From Branchiostoma floridae (Eukaryota > Chordata > Leptocardii > Amphioxiformes > Branchiostomatidae): DNA of 25,838 nt. Made by a program: the position numbers and the translations under genes. The stretch lies in assembly GCF_000003815.2 (NCBI RefSeq), contig NW_023365721.1:89526-115363 (forward strand). The letters are read 5' to 3'. Shown here piece after piece: positions 18,831 to 25,838 of the stretch. The notes beneath the pieces are model-generated. The model had not been told where the DNA came from. It did no database searches and worked only from the letters and a program-made list of their open reading frames with translations. The number at the start of each line of letters is the position of its first letter. Position 1 is the first letter of the stretch.

Positions 18831-19643
18831 AACAAACAAACAAAAAAGCATACAGCAAAGAGTATAATTATTGTAAACAATAGTCGGCTAGAAGGCTCAA
18901 AGCCAGGTATCACCGACTGACACTGACTGGCGGGTTTAAGTGACTAATAACATGAATCATATAGATCATACCAGGTCATATTACTCATGATTACAGGAGT
19001 GCACCTCTATACCTGGGCAAAATGCGAACCCAGCAGGACTATTGATGACTACAGGACAGTTGGTGGGAACTGATTACAGGGCAGTTGGTGGGAACTGATT
19101 ACAGGACAGTTGGTGGGAACTGATTACAGGACAGTTGGTGGGAACTGATTACAGGACAGTTGGTGGGAACTGGTTATAGGACAGTTGATGGGAACTGATT
19201 ACAGGACAGTTGGTGGGAACTGATTACAGGACGGTTGGTGGGAACTGATTACAGGACAGTTGGTGGGAACTGATTACAGGACAGTTGGTGGGGACTTACT
19301 ACAGGACAGTTGGTGGGGACTGATTACAGGACAGTTGGTGGGGACTGATTACAGGACAGTTGGTGGGAACTGATTACAGGACAGTTGATGGGAACTGATT
19401 ACAGGACAGTTGGTGGGAACTGATTACAGCACAGTTGGTGGGAACTGATTACAGGACAGTTGGTGGAGACTTATTACTGGACAGTTGGTGGGAACTGATT
19501 ACAGTACAGTTGGTGGGAACTGATTACAGGACAGTTGGTGGGGACTGGTTACAGGACGGTTGGTGGGAACTGACTACAGGGCAGCTGGGAAGTGATTATT
19601 ACAGGACAGTTGATGGGAACTGGAACCAACTGCACCTCTCTAC
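18709..19643 (-). other. Gene A intron 2
   Basis: A 935-nt intron from GTAGAG to the acceptor TCCGTCCCCAG. It holds a 25-bp array (about 19038-19620), a decoy copy of the exon-2 end and donor (about 18998-19026), and a 93-bp duplication carrying a second copy of the exon-3 acceptor (about 18784-18817). Confidence 0.6.
19038..19620. repeat. 25-bp minisatellite in gene A intron 2
   Basis: About 23 copies of a 25-bp unit with the core GATTACAGGACAGTTGGT. Copies differ by one or two bases (acagg/atagg, ggaac/ggact). The array is bracketed by two copies of the exon-2 donor region. Confidence 0.9.
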
Positions 19644-19802
19644 CTGGGCAGGATGCGGACGGCCCCGGCGCTCTCCAGGGAGAAGTCGTACATCCCGTTG
19701 ATGTAGGTGGACTCGGAATCCGGACCTTCCGGGTCTTTCCTGGGCAGACGGAACAGGAGAAAGTCAGAGAAGGTAAAATAACGCTGGAACTGATATTGAA
19801 GC
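19644..19802 (-). CDS. Gene A, exon 2
   Basis: A 159-nt exon in phase 2 on both sides. The incoming AG is completed by G, giving Arg, followed by LQYQFQRYFTFSDFLLFRLP and ending in GMYDFSLESAGAVRILP. It is unlike its neighbours: hydrophobic and aromatic rather than acidic and repetitive, so it probably forms a small folded element. I do not recognise the family. The donor is CTGCCCAG followed by GTAGAG, and the split codon AG plus A joins it to exon 3 as Arg. A 25-bp minisatellite starts within 20 to 30 nt of this donor, and a second copy of the exon end plus donor lies near 19013. The 5' boundary is less certain than the 3' boundary. Confidence 0.65.
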
Positions 19803-20087
19803 CTGTCTGGGCCAAGAACTACATCCACTGGCTGAAGTAAGTGTTCTGATATTCAGATGGTGCATTTCTGACATGCACAAGGATGCCTTAAGCTTGTTAA
19901 ATCTATAATTGCCATCACAACAAAATTCATGCTGGGGGGGAGAGCTAAAACAAGAATAAGGCTTTTGTGGGAACAATTCCACTTTACCCTTCCTTAACAA
20001 ATTTGGCAACAGACAGAAACGGAACAATCTACCGATGCTTGACTGGCTCACCGTTTGATTTCAATAAAAAGTGTTATTCACAATCAC
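19803..20087 (-). other. Gene A intron 1
   Basis: A 285-nt stretch between the giant exon and the 159-nt exon. It begins GTGATT. The acceptor I prefer is at 19804-19803 (TCTTGGCCCAGACAG). The AG at 19808-19807 would put a stop codon in frame, and the one just before CCAGTGG near 19831 does not match the incoming phase. No repeat array is seen here. Confidence 0.5.
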
Positions 20088-23000
20088 CTGATGGTGTTTG
20101 CCTGGAAGCGGAATGACGTCACCGTCTCATACACAGGGAAGTCCCGGAAGCCTTGTGTGGAGTCCTCTTCCTTGTCAGTGGAAGTGGAGTTGCCATTTTC
20201 TGCATCGTTCTCCTCTTCATGTGCTTTGCTAGCCGTGTGGCCGTTGGTCATGACGTTGCCATTGATGCAGTCAGAGCTCTCGGCATCTACAGCTGAGTTG
20301 ACTCGAGCTTCCTCTCTCTTCTCCTCCTCCTGCCGACCAATCAACATCTGCTCCTGTCGACCAGTCACTATCAGCTGTGGGTCAGTCACCATCTGCTCCT
20401 GACAACCGGTCAGCATCAGCTCCTGACGACCAGACACCATCTGCTCCTGCCGACCAGACACCATCTGTTCCTGACGAACAGACACCATCTGCTCCTGACG
20501 AACAGATACCATCTGTTCCTGACGACCAGTCAACATCTGCTCCTGACGAACAGATACCATCTGTTCCTGACGACCAGTCAACATCTGCTCCTGACGACCA
20601 GTCAACATCTGCTCCTGACGATCTGGCACCATCTGCTCCTGACGATCTGGCACCATCTGCTCTTGACGACCACACACCATCTCCTGCTGATCAGTCAACA
20701 TGTCCTCCTCATCTGCCGACTCCGAGTTGACTGCAGAGTAGAGATCGTCCACAGGTGTGACTCGGTAGATTCCCTCGGGAGGCCCGTCAGAGTCATCTGT
20801 GTCTGTACCAGTGCTGTCCTGATGGGGCATGTCAACATTGTCGTGGTCTGATGACTCAGTGCTGTCCTGATGGGACGGCTCAGTGCTGTCCTGGTGGGAC
20901 GGCTCAGTGCTGTCCTGGTGGGACGGCTCAGTGCTATCCTGGTGGGACGGCTCAGTGCTGTCCTGGTGGGACGGCTCAGTGCTGTCCGGATGGGACGGCT
21001 CAGTGCTGTCCTGGTGGGACGGCTCAGTGCTGTCCTGATGGGACGGCTTAGTGCTGTCCTGGTGGGACGGCTCAGTGCTGTCCTGGTGGGACGGCTCAGT
21101 GCTGTCCTGGTGGGACGGCTCAGTGCTGTCCAGGTGGGACGGCTCAGTGCTGTCCTGGTGGGTCGGCTCAGTGCTGTCCTGGTTGGACGGCTCAGTGCTG
21201 TCCTGGTTGGACGGCTCAGTGCTATGTTGATAGGTTTGGTCCCGGTCTGCACAGCAAGGGAAACCTGGCTCAGGGTCGGGGTTTTGCTCATCTGCAGAGT
21301 TTTGACTGTCCTCGGATTTCTCACAGACGGAAAAGCTGACGTGCAGCACATGTTTGTACTCTCCCTCGTCCTGATCTTCCTCTTCCCTGCTTCCCGACTG
21401 GTCCTGATGCGCAGCATCCTCCTCCTCCTTGCAGCTTTCTGCCGGGTCCACAGTAGAGTCGAGAAGATGATGGACTTCATCTCCCTGGATCTCTGCCATC
21501 ACTTCTGCCATGTTGGACCTTTTCACCACGTCACCGCCGTCAGACTCTGCCTTTTTGGTGATTCGAATCTCTTCAAACATCTCCGTGTCGGTGTAGCCGC
21601 AGATTTCGTCCTCCAGTTTGAAGGTAACGTGTTTGACCTCCCCCGAGCTTCTGTTTCGCCCCTCAGCCATGGAGCTGCCCCGCCCCTCAGCCATGGAGCT
21701 GCCCCGCCCCTCAGCCATGGAGCTGCCCCGCCCATCAGCCATGGAGCTGCCCCGCCCCTCAGCCATGGAGCTGCCCCGCCCCTCATCCATGGAGCTGCCC
21801 CGCCCCTCAGCCATGGAGCTGCCCCGCCCCTCAGCCGTGGAGCTGCAAGGTGCTGGTTTCTTGTCTTCGTGTGTGGACGCAGTTGTAGTCTCGGTAAGAC
21901 CAGGAATGACTGGTGTGACAGGCGATCTGTCCACAATGGCATCAGGGAGAGGCTCCGGTTGGACAAACTCTTTAGGTATTCCATTCACATCTGACCTCCC
22001 ATGCAGGGAGTCTGCTGCCATGGTGATGACCTCCGACCTGTCCTGTGCGGTTCCTGCTGCCATGGGGTTGACCTCCGACCTCCTCTGGGCAGTTCCGGGG
22101 GAACCCTCTGGTGTTGGGGTCACGTCCTCCCCATTCCCTTCCATCACGGTCCCCTCTGAAGTGCACATGATGGGCGGCCTGCGCTTGATGGTGCCTGACG
22201 TTTCCGACGTCCAGTAGTCCAGAACAGTCTCGGAGTCGTTGGGAGAAGGGGACCTGTCCTCCTCCAGGGGCATGGGGATGTACTCCACAGTCCCGGGGTG
22301 GGGGACGAACTCCGGAGCTCCCGGATTCAGAACAAACTCATCCACGGTGGTGTCGTTAGTCAGGACCTGGTTGGCTGTGTAGGCGGGGAGCACCCTCTCT
22401 CCAGTAGGGGGCGCTACTGTGCAGTGAACACTCTCTCCAGTAGGGGGCGTTGTCGTGCAGTTATCCATCTCTCTGCCAGGGGGCTCTGTTGTCTGAGGCT
22501 GGAACTCCCGAGCTTCGGGGTTCAGGTGGGAGCCGGGAACATCAGCGACCACATCAGGCACTGCCCCGAGTTTGGGTACAAACTCATCAGCTGTGGCGTT
22601 GAAGCTGCCTGGGCAGTTGTCTGCAGACTGGTTCGTGCCGCATGCTGAGTTGTCTAGTTCTGTATGTCGATCCACGGTTCGAGGCTCAACCCTCAGGAAG
22701 GTCTGGCCGGATTCGATCCCTTCATTGGCTTCGTTTTGAACAACCTCTTCTGGCGGAGACATGACGTCAGCTTCCGTCAGTCCTGTTGCAGGGCGAGACA
22801 TGTCCGCCAGGGTCGGGTCCAGCACCAGCTGTGCGCCCTCCCTGCCGGGCACAGCGCTCTCTATCACCACCATGTCCCTGCCCGGCCCTGCGCTACTCTC
22901 CAGCACCACCAGGGGGCGCTGCTGCGTGTCTGGAGTGCTCTCAATGACGACCATGTCCTCGTGAATCTGTGAGGCCGACACTGCCTTGCCTCGCCTGCAG

Positions 23001-25838
23001 GAGAACACGTGCTGGCGCTCCGTGAAGAGCGCCTCCGTGAAGTGTGCGTGCGGGTCGACCGTGTCGCTGGGTTCGGGCAGAGACTCCTCGATGGCGGTTT
23101 CCGGCACGAACTCGCTGACTCCCGGCAGGTTGGTGAACATGGGGAGGGGCGACTCCGGCGACATCAGGTCCGCCACCTGGTCGAACTCTGCGTCGGACTC
23201 CTGGCCGGACACGTCGGACAGATGCTCGGCGAGTAGATCCTCCACGCCGGTCCCGCACTCCGGCTCCGCCTCCTTCATCAGCAGCATGGGCGGCCGCCCG
23301 CGCGGGAACGACACGTTCAGACCGTGCAGCTCCTTCGGGATGTCCGCGGCCGACACGAACACGAACCCGCTGTCGATCTCGGGAGACCCGCCGCTCGCCC
23401 CTCCCGACGAGTCGGACTCCTTCAGAGAGTCCTTGGTCGACCCTTCACTCTCCGGGGAGTCCCTCGGCTCGGGAGATTCCTTGGGGTCTGCAGACGGACT
23501 TTTCTTCAGGTCAGATTCGGCCTCATGCAGGGATGCCACAAAAATGTCCAACTGATGGGAGACGGTTCCATGGATGGCCTGTGGTTCACTTGGCTGACTG
23601 CTCATGTGTTCACCATGGCCCGTCTGAGGCTCACTTTGCTGACTGCTCTTGTCATGTCCACTATGGCCGGTCTGTTGTTCACTTTGCTGACTGCTCATAT
23701 GTTCACCATGGCCCGTCAGATTGCTCATGTGTTCACCATGGCCGGCCTGTGGTTCACTTGGCCGACTGCTCATGTCATGTCCACTATGGCCCATCTGTTG
23801 TTCACTTTGCTGACTGCTCTTGTCATGTCCACTATGGCCGGTCTGTGGTTCATTTTGTTGACTGCTCATGTCGTGCTCCTCTTCAACAGGCTGGAGAGAT
23901 CGTAGCAACAGGATTTCTTGTCTCTTGTTACTACCGACTTTCCTTTCTGCATGGCCCTGTGCATGACCAACAGTATCACACAAGTCTTCAGACTCTCTGC
24001 CTGAGTGTCCCATGTCATCTACAGGAGACGATTCAAACGTATCAGCATGGTTGGTCTGTCTGCTGTCATGGCCTGTCTTTACATCAGTATCAGTTCCAGA
24101 TGCTGGGTTATTTTCCCCTTGAGATAAACCAGCGTTTCCTTCCTGGCTCAGTGACTGATGTTGGTCTCGCACCACCGCCTGGGCCAGTGACTGCTGTTGG
24201 TCTCGCACCATCGCCTGTTCTGCGGGGCTGTCTGTCCTCTCAAGGTGCTGAGAAAAGATCCCATCTGGGGCCTCCTGCACCCCAACTGGTGAATCTGGGG
24301 AAATTCTCTCGCTCAAAATCTCCTCCATCTGAGCACTGTCTAGTGACCTGCTCATGAAACTAGCGGCCTCTTCTTCAAAAGACTCCACGGAAGCGCTTCT
24401 CAAGTCCCAGCTTGTGCCATATTTGGAACCCTCGTGTTTTGAATCGTATCTGACGGGAGTGTCCGGGGGCTGCCCCATGGACAAGGACCTCAGCGGTGCC
24501 TTTGGTCTTTCTGATCTTTTCACTTGTGAGGTTCTCGTTGGCTCTTCATAAGCCTTCCTGACAGACCCTTCCATTGGCTCCATCTTCTCCTGTAGAAAGT
24601 CCTTTGCTGATATAGGAGTGATGTCGGGGCTGTCTTCCCGAGACTCAGCAAGGTCCTCCAGACTTTCCCTGTAAGGGACGTCATCATCAGGAGCGACCGT
24701 GGGGGTCAGGTCCTCCTCGCTGGGGTCCGCCCTGGTCCAGGGTTCGGACTCGGAGCGCAGCAGGAGTTTGGAGGTGAAGTCGTCTGCAGTGTCCTCTGGT
24801 CGGTCTGTGTTGGAGTCGCTGAGGCTGCGCACGCCGCTGGTGTGGTACACGAAGCTGTTGGTGTACTCCCAGGAGGCGTCCATCTCAGCCAGCCTCTCCT
24901 CACCATCCTGCTTCTCCTCCGTACCAGCTTCAGACGACATTACAGACGACATCTCATCATCAGCCTCCACGGCTTTCTCCTCCTCCTCCTCCAGAGTGTC
25001 ATGGTCAGACAGGATGTCAGACTCTGCCCTGCCCAGCTCTGGCCTCACGTCTTCCAGCTCTGGTGCATCCCCCAGCTGTCCGGCACTGCCCACCTCTGGT
25101 CCATCTGCCAGCTGTCCAGCACTGCCCAGCTCTGGTCCATCTGCCATGCCAGGAACATTACCTGATGATGAGGTCTCCTGAATAGTCTCTGTCTCTGCTG
25201 TGCGAGGCATAAAAAGCTCTTCCTCATCAGACAGCTCAGCTGGCGGCCCTGCTGTCAGCTGCTGTTCCCCATCAGACAGCTCAGCTGGCGGCTCCAATCT
25301 CAGCTGCTGTTCCCCATCAGACACCTCAGCTGGCGGCTTCAATGTCAGCTGCTGGTCCCCATCAGACACCTCAGCTGGCGGCTCCAATGTTAGCTGCTGT
25401 TCCCCATCAGACAGCTCAGCTGAGAGCCCTGCTGTCTGCTGCTGTTCCCCATCAGAAATATCAACTGGCGGTTCTGCTATTGGCTGCTCAGCTGGCGGCT
25501 CTGCTGTTTGCTGCTGTTCCTCATCAGAAATATCAACTGGTGGCTCTGCTGTCTGCTGCTGTTCCCCATCAGAAATAGCAACTGGCGGTTCTGCTATTGG
25601 CTGCTCAGCTGACGGCTCTGGTGTTTGCTGCTGTTCTCCATCAGAGATATCAACTGGCGGCTTTACTAGCTGCTGCTGTTCCCCATCAGACACCTCAGCT
25701 GACGGCTCTGGTGTTTGCTGCTGCTCCCAAACAGAAACCTCAGCTGTCTTCTGCTCGAAGCTGGAGGAAGCAACGAAAGCCTCTAGTCTCATGAGCTTAT
25801 TCTGGTCATCCACAGACTCAATATGCGCAACATCATCT
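20088..25838 (-). CDS. Gene A, giant exon (5' partial): acidic low-complexity protein, unrecognised
   Basis: The frame is open for about 1,916 codons from the right edge, where the gene continues, to a donor at 20088/20087 (exon end ACCATCAG, intron GTGATTG), leaving phase 2. I do not recognise a family. The protein is rich in Glu, Asp, Ser, Pro and Gln, with no signal peptide or membrane segment seen, so it is probably intracellular, scaffold-like or disordered. In transcript order it has SDGEQQ repeats (25730-25200), 16-residue SSQQSEPQTGHSGHDM repeats (23880-23580), GRGSSMAE octads (21845-21655), DSTEPSHQ octads (21232-20846) and RQEQMVSG octads (20690-20330). Less repetitive parts include VKHVTFKLEDEICGYTD, just after the GRGSSMAE octads, and FPVYETVTSFRFQANTI at the exon end. 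If the intron is retained, translation stops at once (AGG then TGA at 20086-20084). A cytoskeletal giant-exon protein is possible, but nothing seen proves it. Confidence 0.8.

Noticed and set aside
20377-25794. Many plus-strand frames opposite gene A
   Set aside because: They are antisense shadows of the coding repeats. The minus frame is open for over 5.7 kb and has matched splice phases.
16899-25838. Gene A as an ankyrin or other named giant-exon protein
   Set aside because: Giant exon and acidic repeats are suggestive, but no ankyrin repeat, death domain, or other defining motif is visible in the window.
16899-25838. Genes A and B as one gene
   Set aside because: Gene B begins with a clear start codon and signal peptide at 12198, and gene A has a stop codon at 16899, with 4.7 kb of non-coding arrays between.
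1-25838. tRNA, rRNA or other structured RNA genes
   Set aside because: I saw no cloverleaf-type sequence or conserved rRNA segments on either strand. Short hairpins were all parts of repeats or palindromes.

Overview
The window looks like animal nuclear DNA, most likely from a lancelet (Branchiostoma). The reasons are spliced genes with phase-matched exons, a shuffled set of extracellular domains in one gene, very dense minisatellites in introns and exons, and a TTAA-flanked non-autonomous transposon. The genus is an inference from style, not proven. All coding signal I can support is on the minus strand, so genes read from high to low coordinates. Positions 364-938 are an assembly gap.

Gene A (about 25838 to 16899) is a large acidic, low-complexity protein I do not recognise. 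It has a giant exon running off the right edge (20088-25838), a 159-nt exon (19644-19802) and a long exon carrying the stop codon (16899-18708). The splice phases match. Its coding repeats all have units that are multiples of three bases.

Between the genes (16898 to about 12600) I see no coding sequence. There are several tandem arrays, including 59 copies of a 20-bp unit and nine nearly identical copies of a 50-bp unit.

Gene B (12198 to beyond position 1) can be rebuilt exon by exon as a secreted or membrane-anchored mosaic protein: signal peptide, PAN/apple domain, EGF-like domain, thrombospondin type-1 repeat, group-A SRCR domain, SEA domain, then a Thr/Ser/Pro-rich mucin-like tandem repeat that runs off the left edge. 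Several of these exons have no start codon of their own (TSP1, second SEA exon, mucin) and appear only when read in the right frame between splice sites. The likely role is an extracellular, mucus or cell-surface adhesion or defence protein; this is inferred from domains only.

The most striking feature is that many minisatellites are built from, or begin directly at, the exon-intron junctions of these genes. The SRCR exon has its donor repeated about 38 times on one side and its acceptor repeated four times on the other. A 25-nt microexon carrying the SEA self-cleavage motif is present in 11 copies. The PAN exon donor is repeated about 16 times. Gene A has copies of both the donor and the acceptor of one intron. 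A piggyBac-like MITE (10333-11100) sits in a local repeat whose neighbouring copies show the empty target site.
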